This document shows, piece by piece, positions 18,049-28,865 of a stretch of DNA of 40,888 nucleotides. Each line of letters begins with the position of its first letter. The first letter of the stretch is position 1. The stretch is from Caldovatus sediminis (GTDB taxonomy: Bacteria > Pseudomonadota > Alphaproteobacteria > Acetobacterales > Acetobacteraceae), in assembly GCF_014644455.1 (NCBI RefSeq), contig NZ_BMKS01000024.1:1-40888 (forward strand), read 5' to 3'. Position numbers and translations under genes: made by a program. The notes beneath the pieces are model-generated. The model did not search any database, had not been told where the DNA came from, and was given only the letters and a program-made list of their open reading frames with translations.

Positions 18049-18540
18049 TCATTCTCGGCCGGGACGGAAGGGGGCCGCACCGGTCGGCGTCGCCACGGGG
18101 TCCGGGTTCAGCAGCGGCGGACCGTGTCGCCAGGCGCCACGGCGCAGGGCCGCCTCGAGGCCGCGCGCCTCGCCGGCGCTGGCCATGGGCGCGAACCGGT
18201 AGAGCAGGCGCCGGCGGATGTAGGCGCGCAGCAGCGCATCGAAGGGGATGCGGCCCGCGGCGATGCCCTCGATCTCGGCGCGCGAGAGCAGCGGCAGCAC
18301 GAGGCGATCGGCGACGAGCAGGCAGAACGGATCGCCGCCGCGCCGGCCGGAGGCGTGGCTCTTCAGGCGGCCGTAGAGCCCCCCGGCACCGCCTCCGGCG
18401 CCGGCGAGGCCGACATAGAGGAAGCGCCCGTCCTCGTGCCAGACGGTGTAGAGGCCCGGACCCCCGGCCGGCACCGCGCGGTTCGGCCAGGCGGCGAAGC
18501 GGTGCGCGCCCCGCGCCCCGCCGCCGAGGATCTCCAGCAC
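18049..18540 (-). CDS. GIY-YIG-type nuclease domain protein
   Basis: Protein of 163 residues with a recognisable GIY-YIG core: GLY at residues 29-31 and YVG at 42-44, 10-12 residues apart. These are followed by GRLKSHASGRRGGD with the Arg (58) and His (62) expected in the active-site helix. No second domain is attached. GTG at 18540 is the start used here; a strong RBS is not visible. It begins 28 bases after ilvD on the same strand. Small single-domain members of this superfamily are found in many bacteria with unknown DNA targets. A free-standing housekeeping role is more likely than a homing endonuclease, since no intron is present. Confidence 0.68.
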   Translation of the reverse strand: MLEILGGGARGAHRFAAWPNRAVPAGGPGLYTVWHEDGRFLYVGLAGAGGGAGGLYGRLKSHASGRRGGDPFCLLVADRLVLPLLSRAEIEGIAAGRIPFDALLRAYIRRRLLYRFAPMASAGEARGLEAALRRGAWRHGPPLLNPDPVATPTGAAPFRPGRE

Positions 18541-18568
18541 CTCGGCGGCGTGCGGTGCGGCGGCGCCG

Positions 18569-20296
18569 TCACTGGTCGGCGTAGACGTGGGTCTCCTCCG
18601 CCGCGCCCGGATGCGTCACCGCGCCGAGACAGGCGGGGCCGACGGTCTGGGCGTACTTCCAGAGGGCGCCGCTGTTGTAGTCCGTCCTGCGCGGCGTCCA
18701 GGCGGCGCGGCGGCGGGCGAGCTCGGCCTCGTCGAGCAGCACGTCGATCGTGCCCTTCTCGGCGTCGATCACGATGCGGTCGCCGTTGCGGAGCAGCGCG
18801 ATCGGGCCGCCGACCGCGGCCTCCGGCCCGATGTGGCCGACGCAGAAGCCGCGCGTCGCGCCGGAGAAGCGGCCGTCGGTGATCAGCGCCACCTGCTCGC
18901 CCATGCCCTGGCCGTAGATGGCGGCGGTGGTGGCGAGCATCTCGCGCATGCCCGGCCCGCCCTTCGGCCCCTCGTAGCGGATGACGATGACGTCGCCCGG
19001 CTTGTAGGCGCGGGCCTCGACCGCCTTGAAGGCGTCCTCCTCGCAGTCGAAGCAGAGGGCGGTGCCCTCGAAGCGCAGCGTCTTCATGCCGGCGACCTTC
19101 ACGATCGCGCCCTCCGGGGCGAGGTTGCCCTTGAGCCCGACGACGCCGCCGGTGGGGGAGATCGCGCGGCTGACCGGGCGGACCACGTCCTGGTCGGACG
19201 GGAACACGACGTCCCTGTGGTTCTCGGCGAGCGTCTTCCCGGTGACCGTCAGGCAGTCGCCGTGCAGCAGCCCGGCGTCGAGCAGCGCCTTGATGATCAC
19301 CGGGACGCCGCCGACGCGGTACACGTCGAAGGCGACGAACCTCCCGGCCGGCTTGAGGTCGGCGATGTAGGGCGTGCGCCGCATGATCTCCGCCACGTCG
19401 TCGAGGGTGAAGCGGATGCCGGCCTCGTGCGCGATCGCGGGGAGGTGGAGCGCGGCGTTGGTCGAGCCGCCGGTGGCCCCGACCACGACCGCGGCGTTCT
19501 CCAGCGCCTTGCGGGTGACGATGTCGCGCGGGCGGAGGTTGCGGCGGATCAGCTCCATCACCGCCCTGCCCGATTCCACGGCCCAGCGGTCGCGGTCCTC
19601 GTAGGGCGCCGGCGCGCCGGCGGAGCCGGGCAGCGCGAGGCCGATCGCCTCCGAGACGGTGGCCATGGTGTTCGCCGTGAACTGCCCGCCGCAGGCGCCG
19701 GCGCCCGGGCAGGCGACGCATTCCAGCTCGTGCAGGTCGGCGTCGGACATCCTGCCGGCGGCGTGCTGGCCGACCGCCTCGAACACGTCCACCACCGTCA
19801 CGTCCCTGCCGCGGAACTTCCCGGGCAGGATCGAGCCGCCATACATGAACACGGCGGGGATGTTGAGGCGGACCATCGCCATCATCATGCCGGGCAGCGA
19901 CTTGTCGCAGCCGGCGAGGCCGACGAGGGCGTCGTAGCAGTGGCCGCGCACCGTCAGCTCCACGCTGTCGGCGATGACCTCGCGCGAGACGAGCGACGAC
20001 TTCATGCCCTGGTGGCCCATGGCGATGCCGTCGGTCACGGTGATGGTGGTGAACTCGCGCGGCGTGCCGCCCCCCTGCTTCACGCCCTGCTTGACCGACT
20101 GGGCCTGGCGCGAGAGGGCGATGTTGCAGGGCGCGGCCTCGTTCCAGCAGGTGGCGACGCCGACGAAGGGCTGGCCGATCTCCTCCTCGGTCAGCCCCAT
20201 CGCGTAGTAGTAGGAGCGGTGCGGCGCGCGCTCCGGCCCCACGGTGACGTGGCGGCTGGGGAGCCTCGACTTGTCCCACTTCGTGCGGCTCGTCAT
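18569..20296 (-). CDS. ilvD: Dihydroxy-acid dehydratase
   Basis: Fe-S enzyme of valine, leucine and isoleucine synthesis that dehydrates 2,3-dihydroxy-acids to 2-keto acids. The 575-residue protein has the three conserved cluster Cys: C50 in [11 protein letters not shown]130 in [10 protein letters not shown], and C202 in [16 protein letters not shown]. It also has [20 protein letters not shown] near the C-terminus. Start at 20296 ([16 protein letters not shown]) gives the typical length. IlvD/Edd relatives include sugar-acid dehydratases, but the overall sequence reads as standard IlvD. It stands alone, 162 bases after valS, with the GIY-YIG gene behind it. Confidence 0.93.
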   Translation of the reverse strand: MTSRTKWDKSRLPSRHVTVGPERAPHRSYYYAMGLTEEEIGQPFVGVATCWNEAAPCNIALSRQAQSVKQGVKQGGGTPREFTTITVTDGIAMGHQGMKSSLVSREVIADSVELTVRGHCYDALVGLAGCDKSLPGMMMAMVRLNIPAVFMYGGSILPGKFRGRDVTVVDVFEAVGQHAAGRMSDADLHELECVACPGAGACGGQFTANTMATVSEAIGLALPGSAGAPAPYEDRDRWAVESGRAVMELIRRNLRPRDIVTRKALENAAVVVGATGGSTNAALHLPAIAHEAGIRFTLDDVAEIMRRTPYIADLKPAGRFVAFDVYRVGGVPVIIKALLDAGLLHGDCLTVTGKTLAENHRDVVFPSDQDVVRPVSRAISPTGGVVGLKGNLAPEGAIVKVAGMKTLRFEGTALCFDCEEDAFKAVEARAYKPGDVIVIRYEGPKGGPGMREMLATTAAIYGQGMGEQVALITDGRFSGATRGFCVGHIGPEAAVGGPIALLRNGDRIVIDAEKGTIDVLLDEAELARRRAAWTPRRTDYNSGALWKYAQTVGPACLGAVTHPGAAEETHVYADQ

Positions 20297-20458
20297 CGGC
20301 GGTGTCCCCCGCAGGGATCTTGGGCAGACCTTCGCGCGCGGCGGCGCGCCGGGCAAGGCGTCCGGGCGCGCGCCGGCGGGCGCGGGATCGAGGCGCCGGG
20401 AGGGCCGGTCCCGGCCCGCCGGGGGCGCGATAGGCGTGGGGGCGCCCGGCGCTCCGGC

Positions 20459-23194
<2,736 letters not shown>

Positions 23195-23267
23195 GGCGCG
23201 CATCCCTTCCGCGCCGGTCGCCCCCCGTCAAGGGCCGGCCTGGGCGCCGGCCGCCCGCGCCGCCGGC

Positions 23268-23825
23268 TCAGGACAGCGCGCGGCCGACCACCCGCTCGAT
23301 CTCGGCGCGGACCAGCCGCTCGACCAGCGGCGGCAGGTGCTGGTCGAGCCATTCCTTGAGCAGCGGGCGGATCTCCTCGCGCACCACGTCCTCGAGGGTC
23401 GGCCCGCCGCGCGCGATCGCGGCGCTCCGCTCGGCGGCGACGGCGCGCAGCAGGGAGCCGACCGCGGCGGCGGCGGCGGCGGCGGCCTGTGGCGCGACCA
23501 GCTCCGGCCGGTCCGTCGCGGGGGCGGCCTGCGGCGGCGCATCGGCGCGCGGCGCGGATTCGTCCATGGCAGGAGCCTCCATCGGCGCGGGAGCGGGCGG
23601 CCCGGGGGCGACACGGGGCTCGGCCGGACCGGCCTCCGTCGCGCCGCGCCCAGGCGGCGGCGCCTCGACCAGCATCTCCTCGGTCAGGGCCAGCGGCTCG
23701 GCCTCCCCGGCGGGCGGCACGGATGACGCGGCCGCCCCCGCCGCGCTCCCGCCGGCGTCGTCCTCGTTCAGGATGCGCCGGATCGAGGCGAGGATGTCCT
23801 CCATGTTGGGGTCCGGCGGGGCCAT
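23268..23825 (-). CDS. PopZ-like polar organising protein (DUF2497)
   Basis: Probable polar scaffold that in Caulobacter anchors the chromosome origin via ParB. The 185-residue architecture matches. A short N-terminal helix PNMEDILASIRRILNED (about 6-22) is followed by a long acidic Pro/Ala linker, and then a C-terminal helical oligomerisation domain, GGPTLEDVVREEIRPLLKEW to VRAEIERVVGRALS. ATG at 23825 is preceded by GGGGGA. It lies between tolC and valS, as expected for this family. Function in this organism is inferred from architecture and place. Confidence 0.82.
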   Translation of the reverse strand: MAPPDPNMEDILASIRRILNEDDAGGSAAGAAASSVPPAGEAEPLALTEEMLVEAPPPGRGATEAGPAEPRVAPGPPAPAPMEAPAMDESAPRADAPPQAAPATDRPELVAPQAAAAAAAAVGSLLRAVAAERSAAIARGGPTLEDVVREEIRPLLKEWLDQHLPPLVERLVRAEIERVVGRALS

Positions 23826-23860
23826 TCCCCCGGCGCGCCCCTTCGGGTCGCGTCCGCCGA

Positions 23861-25396
23861 TCACCGGGCGCGGCGCTCCGTCGCCGCGCCGCCGGCCGGC
23901 CGCGCCTCGGCCGCCTCGGCGTAGTCGCCCGTGCCGAACCAGCGGTTGCGCACCTCCCGGTAGTACGCCTCCATGTCGTAGAGCTGCACCGGCAGGGCGA
24001 GGTCGCGCGCCGTGTGCCGCCCGACCGCCGCGGCCAGGGCGTGCGAGCCGTTGACCACCTCCGCCAGCGCGCGCACCAGGGCGACCCGGGCGTTGAGCAG
24101 TTCCTGCTCGGCGTTCAGCACGTCGAGGGTGGTGCGGGAGCCGACGATGGCCTCGCGCTGCACGCCATCCAGGGCGATCTCCGCAGCACGGATCTGGGCC
24201 CGGTTAGCGTCCACCTGGGCACGGGCGCTGATCAGGGTCTCCCAGGCCTGCGAGGCCTGCTGGGTGGCCTCGCGCCGACGGTCCTCCACGAGTTGCCGCG
24301 CCTGCTGCGCCTGCTGGCGCGCCTGGCGGACCAGGGCGTGCTCGGCGCCGCCCTGGTAGATCGGCACGGAGACGTTCGCCGTCACCTGGCTGCCGGTCGT
24401 GCGGGTGCCCCGCTGGAGGTTGTTGTCGATCCGGAACACCTGGCCCTGCACCGAAACCTGCGGCAGCAGGTTCGCGAACTGCACGTCCACCAGGTCGCGC
24501 GCCGCCGCCTCGTCGAACAACGCGGCGACCACGTTGGGGTTGTTCACGGCGGCGAGCTGGGCGGCCTCGACCTGGCTGCGCACCGGCGTGGTCAGGGGCT
24601 GCGGCGGGACGAGGCGCTGCGGTGCCAGACCGACCAGGCGCTGGAAGGTGGCACGGGCCGTCTGCAGGTCGCCCTCGGCCTGCGCGCGCAGGGCGCGGGC
24701 GCCGGCGAGCCGCGATTCGGCCTGGGCGACGTCCGTGCGGGTGATCTCGCCGACCCGGAACCGCTCGTTGGTTGCCTGGAGCTGGCGGCTGAGGACCTGC
24801 TCGTTGTTGGTGTTGAGCCGGACCTCCTCCTGGAAGCGGATCACCCGGACGTAGGCGACGACCACGTCGAGCAGCACCTGCTGCTCGGTCGCGAGCAGGC
24901 GGGCGCGCTGGGCGAGCACCTGGTTCTCCGCCCGCCGCGTGCCCGCGACCGTCCGGCCGCCGCGGAAGATCGGCTGGGTGACGGTCGCGGTCATGTTCAG
25001 CGTATTGCGGCTGACGTCGGTGTAGTTCGAGAACGGCACGCCGCCCGGGTCCACGACGTTGCCGAAGCGGTCGCGCGCGACCGGCGTGACGGCCTGCGTG
25101 CGCGCCGTCGCCTCGGCGTATCCGGCGGCGCCGGCGAGCACGACGGTCGGCCGCCAGCCGGCCAGCGCCTGCGGCACGTTCTCGTCCACCGCGCGGAGCT
25201 GCGCGCGGGCGGCGAGCAGCGTCGGGTTGTTCGCGTAGGCGTGCGCCATCGCCTCCTGCAGGGTCTGCGCCGAGGCGGACGGCACGGCGGCGGCGAGGAG
25301 CGCCGGCAGCGCGAGCGCGGCGGCGGCCCCGCCGCCGATGCGGCCGGGCGCGGCGGCGAGGACGCGGCGGAGTCGGCTGCGGATGCGGCACGGCAT
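23861..25396 (-). CDS. tolC: TolC-family outer-membrane efflux channel
   Basis: Trimeric outer-membrane exit duct used by type I secretion systems and RND/ABC efflux pumps. The 511-residue protein has a signal peptide cut near ASAQ (residue 44). Two repeated OEP domains follow, with long Ala/Gln/Arg-rich helices, beginning TLQEAMAHAYANNPTLLAAR and later VTANVSVPIYQGGAEHALVRQARQQA, the typical second-repeat signature. GGAGGAGAG precedes the ATG. It is 76 bases after the pcm-like gene and 35 before the popZ-like gene on the same strand. No inner-membrane pump partner is adjacent. Confidence 0.92.
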   Translation of the reverse strand: MPCRIRSRLRRVLAAAPGRIGGGAAAALALPALLAAAVPSASAQTLQEAMAHAYANNPTLLAARAQLRAVDENVPQALAGWRPTVVLAGAAGYAEATARTQAVTPVARDRFGNVVDPGGVPFSNYTDVSRNTLNMTATVTQPIFRGGRTVAGTRRAENQVLAQRARLLATEQQVLLDVVVAYVRVIRFQEEVRLNTNNEQVLSRQLQATNERFRVGEITRTDVAQAESRLAGARALRAQAEGDLQTARATFQRLVGLAPQRLVPPQPLTTPVRSQVEAAQLAAVNNPNVVAALFDEAAARDLVDVQFANLLPQVSVQGQVFRIDNNLQRGTRTTGSQVTANVSVPIYQGGAEHALVRQARQQAQQARQLVEDRRREATQQASQAWETLISARAQVDANRAQIRAAEIALDGVQREAIVGSRTTLDVLNAEQELLNARVALVRALAEVVNGSHALAAAVGRHTARDLALPVQLYDMEAYYREVRNRWFGTGDYAEAAEARPAGGAATERRAR

Positions 25397-25472
25397 GCGG
25401 TGGTGTCTCTCCTCCGTCGCCGACAGGTTACGCGCAGGGGCCGTTCCGCGCCAGCACGCCCGCGCCCGCCCG

Positions 25473-26138
25473 CTAGAACACGAAGGCCGGAGCCGGGGAG
25501 AACTCGCGGACCGGCGTGATCGCGCAGTCGAAGACCGGCGTGACGGAGAAGGCCCCGCCGATGCGGCGCCCGAGCACCGCGCGGCCGATGCCGCCCTCGC
25601 GCGCCAGCACGGTGACGAGGCGGCCGCCCTCCGCGAGCTGCTCGACGAGGGCGTGGGGCACTTCCGCCACCTCGCCCTCGATCAGGATCACGTCGTAGGG
25701 GGCGCCGGCGGCGTGGCCCTGCGCGATGGGCGCGAGGAGGATGCGCGCCTCCTCCGCCGCCGCGACCTCCGCCAGCGCGGCCCGCGCCAAGCGGACCAGG
25801 GTCTCGTCGGATTCGAGGCCGATGACGCGGGCGCCCATGTGCGCCATCACCGCGGCGGCGTAGCCGGTGCCGGCGGGCAGCAGCAGCGCCCGGTCGCCGC
25901 GCCGCAGGACGGCGGCCTGGATCAGGCGGGCGAGGACCATCGGCTCGGTCAGGGCGCGCCCACCCGGGCCGGGCAGGCGGACGTCCTCGTCCACATAGGC
26001 GCGGGCGCGCAGCGGCCCTTCCGGCAGGAAGCGCTCGCGCGGGATCACGCCCATGGCCGCGAGGAGCCGGGGATCCGTGACCTTGTTGGGCCGCAACTGC
26101 CCGTCCACCATGCGCTTGCGCGCGTCCGCGTAGTCCAT
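25473..26138 (-). CDS. Protein-L-isoaspartate O-methyltransferase-like protein
   Basis: Member of the PCMT family, which uses SAM to repair isoaspartyl residues. The start MDYADARKRMVDGQLRPNKV and the later VIPRERFLP are family features, and 221 residues is normal. SAM motif I is unusual. Where active enzymes have an acidic residue and GxGxG (LEVGTGTGY type), this one reads LLLPAGTGYAAA, so the first Gly and the usual Glu are replaced. The substrate region normally containing S-Q-P reads ALTEPMVLA. This is the tolC-linked paralogue found in Alphaproteobacteria; repair activity is doubtful. ATG at 26138 was chosen for the family N-terminus. Confidence 0.85.
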   Translation of the reverse strand: MDYADARKRMVDGQLRPNKVTDPRLLAAMGVIPRERFLPEGPLRARAYVDEDVRLPGPGGRALTEPMVLARLIQAAVLRRGDRALLLPAGTGYAAAVMAHMGARVIGLESDETLVRLARAALAEVAAAEEARILLAPIAQGHAAGAPYDVILIEGEVAEVPHALVEQLAEGGRLVTVLAREGGIGRAVLGRRIGGAFSVTPVFDCAITPVREFSPAPAFVF

Positions 26139-26245
26139 GCCGTGCCGTCCCGCGCCCGAGAAGATCGCGCCTCTATAGGCCGCGGCCGGTGCGCGCGCCA
26201 AGCCGGGCCGGGGACGGGGCGCCGGCCGGGCTGCGCCAGGACCGC

Positions 26246-26274
26246 TTGACCGGGGCGGCGCGGGGGCTGATATG
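26246..26274 (+). promoter_or_regulatory. Candidate tRNA-Cys promoter
   Basis: TTGACC, a 17-base GC-rich spacer and GATATG form a sigma70-like promoter about 35 bases before the tRNA. The -35 element is good; the -10 element is moderate. Confidence 0.45.
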
Positions 26275-26308
26275 GGGTGCGGGGAGACCGCCGCCGACGC
26301 GGGGGTGC

Positions 26309-26382
26309 GGTCCGGTGGCCGAGTGGCTAGGCAAGGGTCTGCAAAACCCTGTACGGCGGTTCAATTCCGCCCCGGACCTCCA
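26309..26382 (+). tRNA. tRNA-Cys (GCA)
   Basis: A full cloverleaf can be drawn. Acceptor GGTCCGG pairs with CCGGACC, the D-arm stem is GCC/GGC, and the anticodon stem AGGGT/ACCCT encloses the loop CTGCAAA with anticodon GCA. A four-base variable loop and the T-arm GGCGG-TTCAATT-CCGCC follow. The discriminator is U, as expected for Cys, and CCA is encoded. It is 70 bases from tRNA-Asn. Confidence 0.97.
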
Positions 26383-26396
26383 GCGCCCCGATCCCG

Positions 26397-26421
26397 GCGC
26401 CGGGTGGGCTTTCCCCGGCGC
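26397..26421 (+). terminator. GC-rich hairpin between the two tRNA genes
   Basis: GCGCCGGG and CCCGGCGC form an 8-bp stem with a nine-base loop shortly after tRNA-Cys, followed after a few bases by CTTTG. It may terminate or help process the tRNA-Cys transcript. A TTTCCC / TATAGC pair 17 bases apart (26410-26438) overlaps it and could be a promoter for tRNA-Asn; both readings are tentative. Confidence 0.35.
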
Positions 26422-26452
26422 GGCGGCTTTGCTATAGCCGGCGCCCGGCTGA

Positions 26453-26529
26453 TCCCCGATAGCTCAGTTGGTAGAGCAAGGGACTGTTAATCCCTGGGTC
26501 GTAGGTTCGAGTCCTACTCGGGGAGCCAT
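26453..26529 (+). tRNA. tRNA-Asn (GTT)
   Basis: The cloverleaf is complete. Acceptor TCCCCGA pairs with TCGGGGA and the D-stem is GCTC/GAGC. The anticodon stem AGGGA/TCCCT encloses CTGTTAA with anticodon GTT. A five-base variable loop and the T-arm GTAGG-TTCGAGT-CCTAC follow. The discriminator is G, with CCA encoded. Confidence 0.97.
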
Positions 26530-26742
26530 TTTCCAGGACATTCGCGGCTTCGACGGCGCCCTGGGGACGGGACGCGGCGTCCCGCTGATGGGCGCGCGTT
26601 CCCGATCTGCCGAGGGCCGGCCGAGCGGTCCCGGAACCGCCATCGCCCCGGCAGCGTCAGCATCGATCCGCGACCGATGACCGGCCGAGCCTTCGTTGCG
26701 GGCCATCACGGCGGCGACAGCGCAGCTGGCGATGCGGCTGGC

Positions 26743-26813
26743 CGCCCTGAAGGGCGAAGCCCGGCGGAACGCCAAGCGTGCGCCTTCGCCTGCCCGCAGC
26801 CGAGGCTGCGGGC
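26743..26813. repeat. Cluster of perfect palindromes upstream of the flavin monooxygenase gene
   Basis: Three nested or adjacent dyads occur in about 70 bases. CGCCCT/AGGGCG is centred on GA at 26743-26756. GGCGAAG at 26754-26760 pairs with CTTCGCC at 26784-26790 around an inner GGCG/CGCC. GCCCGCAGCC/GGCTGCGGGC is a 10-bp perfect arm pair centred on GA at 26792-26813. There is no T-tract. It could be a REP-like element, an RNA structure downstream of tRNA-Asn or operator sites; no coding frame explains it. The rest of 26530-26898 also holds a 7-bp hairpin at 26569-26585. Confidence 0.55.
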
Positions 26814-26842
26814 CGCGCGTCCCTCGTTCCAGGATGCCCGCG

Positions 26843-26872
26843 TGGACACATCTCCGACCGGCTGACTATAAG
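26843..26872 (+). promoter_or_regulatory. Sigma70-like promoter of the flavin monooxygenase gene
   Basis: TGGACA (one mismatch to TTGACA), an 18-base spacer and TATAAG lie 27 bases before the ATG at 26899. This is the best promoter match in the window. The GGAAG ribosome-binding site follows, so the leader is only about 20 bases. Confidence 0.6.
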
Positions 26873-26898
26873 TCGGAACAGACCAGGGCTCGGAAGCA

Positions 26899-28716
26899 AT
26901 GTCTCGCGGCGAGGCGACAGTGGACGATTTCGATCAAGCTCTTCGCGAGTTCCAGCTCGCGGAACAGACGCGACGGTCGGCGGCGGACTGGCTCGGGGCC
27001 TTCGAGGCAGCGCTCGCGGCCCGCGACCCCGCGCGGATCGGCGCCCTGTTCCACGAGGACTCCCACTGGCGGGACATCCTCGCGTTCACCTGGCACATGA
27101 CGGCCGTCGCGGGCCGGGACGGCATCGCCGAGCGCCTCGCGGCGGAGCAGGCGCGCACGGCCGCGCACGGCTTCCACCTGCCGCGGGACCGGAGGCCGCC
27201 GCGCCGGGTGACGCGCCTCGGCATCGACAGCATCGAGGCGATCTACGAGTTCTCCACGGCGGATGGCCGTGGCGCCGGCATCATACGCCTGTCACCGGCG
27301 CCCGGAGGCGACGGCACGATGAAGGCGTGGCACATCTCGACCACGCTCGAGGCGCTGAAGGGACACGAGGAGAAGATCGGCCCCAACCGGCCGACCGGCG
27401 CCGCCTATTCGCGGAATTTCGGCGGCGACAACTGGGCGGACATGCGCCGCAAGGCCAGCGCCTACGACGACCGGGAGCCGGCGGTCCTCGTGATCGGCGC
27501 CGCCCAGGCGGGGCTCTCGGTCGCCGCGCGGCTCAACCAGCTCGGCGTCGACACGCTCGTCGTCGAGAGGTGGCCGCGCATCGGCGACAGCTGGCGGCGC
27601 CGCTACCATTCGCTGGCGCTGCACAACTCGATCCACCTGAACCACCTGCCCTACATGGAGTTCCCGCCGACCTGGCCGAAGTACATCCCGAAGGACATGC
27701 TGGCGAACTGGTTCGAGTTCTATGCCGACGCCATGGAGATCAACTGCTGGACCGGCACGGAGTTCGTCGGCGGCGCGTGGGACGAGGCGGCGAAGCGCTG
27801 GACGGCGCGGCTGAAGCGCTCCGACGGCAGCGAGCGGATCGTCCGCCCCCGGCACCTCGTCTTCGCCAACGGGGTCAGCAGCTATCCCATGATCCCCGAT
27901 CTGCCGGGCATCGAGGACTTCAAGGGAACGGTCATCCACTCCGAGGGCTTCGACAGCGGCGCGGCCTGGAAGGGCAAGAACGCGCTCATCCTCGGCACCG
28001 GCAGCAGCGCCAACGACATCGCGCTCGACCTGCACAGCCACGGCGCGCGCGCGACGCTCATCCAGCGCGGCTCCACGACCGTCGTGTCGATCGACCCGAG
28101 CGCCAGGCTCAACGAGGCGATCTGGGACGAAGGGGGGGCGCTCGAGGACTGCGACCTGATCGTCGCGTCGGCGACGCCCCCCCTGATGATCCAGGCCTAT
28201 AAGGCCGTCACCAAGCGCATGCTTGAGCTCGACAGGGAGATGATCGAGGGCCTCAAGCGCATCGGCTTCAAGCACGATGTCGGCGAGGACGAGACCGGCC
28301 ATCAGATGAAGTACTTCCGCCGCGGCGGCGGCTACAACCTCGACGCCGGCAGCTCGGCCCTCCTGATCAAGGGCGAACTGGGCCTCCTGCAGTACGACCG
28401 GATCGAGCGCTTCACCGCCGAGGGCGCGCTGCTGAAGGATGGCTCGACGGTCCCCGCCGACCTCATCGTCCTGGCAACCGGCTACTATCCGCAGCAGGAA
28501 CTCGTCCGGCGCACGCTCGGCGACGACATGCTCGAGCGCATCGGACCGGTCTGGGGCATCGGCGAGGACGGCGAGCTCAACAACATGTACAAGCGCACGC
28601 CGCAGGAGGGCCTGTGGTTCATCGCCGGCGGCCTGGCGCAGTGCCGGATCAACTCGAAGTATCTGGCGCTGCAGATCAAGGCGATGGAGCTCGGGAAACT
28701 CGGGCCGCTCCGCTGA
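26899..28716 (+). CDS. FAD-dependent monooxygenase with N-terminal NTF2-like domain
   Basis: Predicted NADPH- and O2-dependent flavoprotein (flavin monooxygenase / Baeyer-Villiger-like). Residues about 25-160 form an NTF2/SnoaL-like domain (ALAARDPARIGALFHEDSHW, FTWHMTAVAGRDGI). From about 195 comes the FAD-binding Rossmann fold, VLVIGAAQAGLSVAARL, where the middle Gly of GxGxxG is Ala. FKGTVIHSEGF resembles the FMO fingerprint, and the NADPH site is LILGTGSSANDIA near 364-376. The C-terminal LIVLATGYYPQ is the usual ATG motif. Its 605 residues equal FMO plus the extra domain. It is monocistronic with its own promoter. The substrate is unknown; the N-terminal domain may shape or gate the active site. 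Confidence 0.87.
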   Translation: MSRGEATVDDFDQALREFQLAEQTRRSAADWLGAFEAALAARDPARIGALFHEDSHWRDILAFTWHMTAVAGRDGIAERLAAEQARTAAHGFHLPRDRRPPRRVTRLGIDSIEAIYEFSTADGRGAGIIRLSPAPGGDGTMKAWHISTTLEALKGHEEKIGPNRPTGAAYSRNFGGDNWADMRRKASAYDDREPAVLVIGAAQAGLSVAARLNQLGVDTLVVERWPRIGDSWRRRYHSLALHNSIHLNHLPYMEFPPTWPKYIPKDMLANWFEFYADAMEINCWTGTEFVGGAWDEAAKRWTARLKRSDGSERIVRPRHLVFANGVSSYPMIPDLPGIEDFKGTVIHSEGFDSGAAWKGKNALILGTGSSANDIALDLHSHGARATLIQRGSTTVVSIDPSARLNEAIWDEGGALEDCDLIVASATPPLMIQAYKAVTKRMLELDREMIEGLKRIGFKHDVGEDETGHQMKYFRRGGGYNLDAGSSALLIKGELGLLQYDRIERFTAEGALLKDGSTVPADLIVLATGYYPQQELVRRTLGDDMLERIGPVWGIGEDGELNNMYKRTPQEGLWFIAGGLAQCRINSKYLALQIKAMELGKLGPLR

Positions 28717-28865
28717 GGCCGCCGACGCCCGGCGGAACGGCACGGCACGCTGGGCTCCCGTCGCGCCGCAGAACCGCCGCGCGCACCGGCCAGCGGGCGC
28801 GGGGGCGGCCAGCCGCCGGGCCGATCCGACCGCGCCCCGAGGCTGGTGGGCGCGCGCCCCCTATG

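Noticed and set aside
23460-23490. GGC-repeat tract in the popZ-like gene as a microsatellite
   Set aside because: It encodes a poly-Ala run in the disordered linker, common in this protein family.
26569-26585. Seven-bp hairpin after tRNA-Asn as a terminator
   Set aside because: Perfect stem with a three-base loop but no T-tract; too common in this composition to call by itself.
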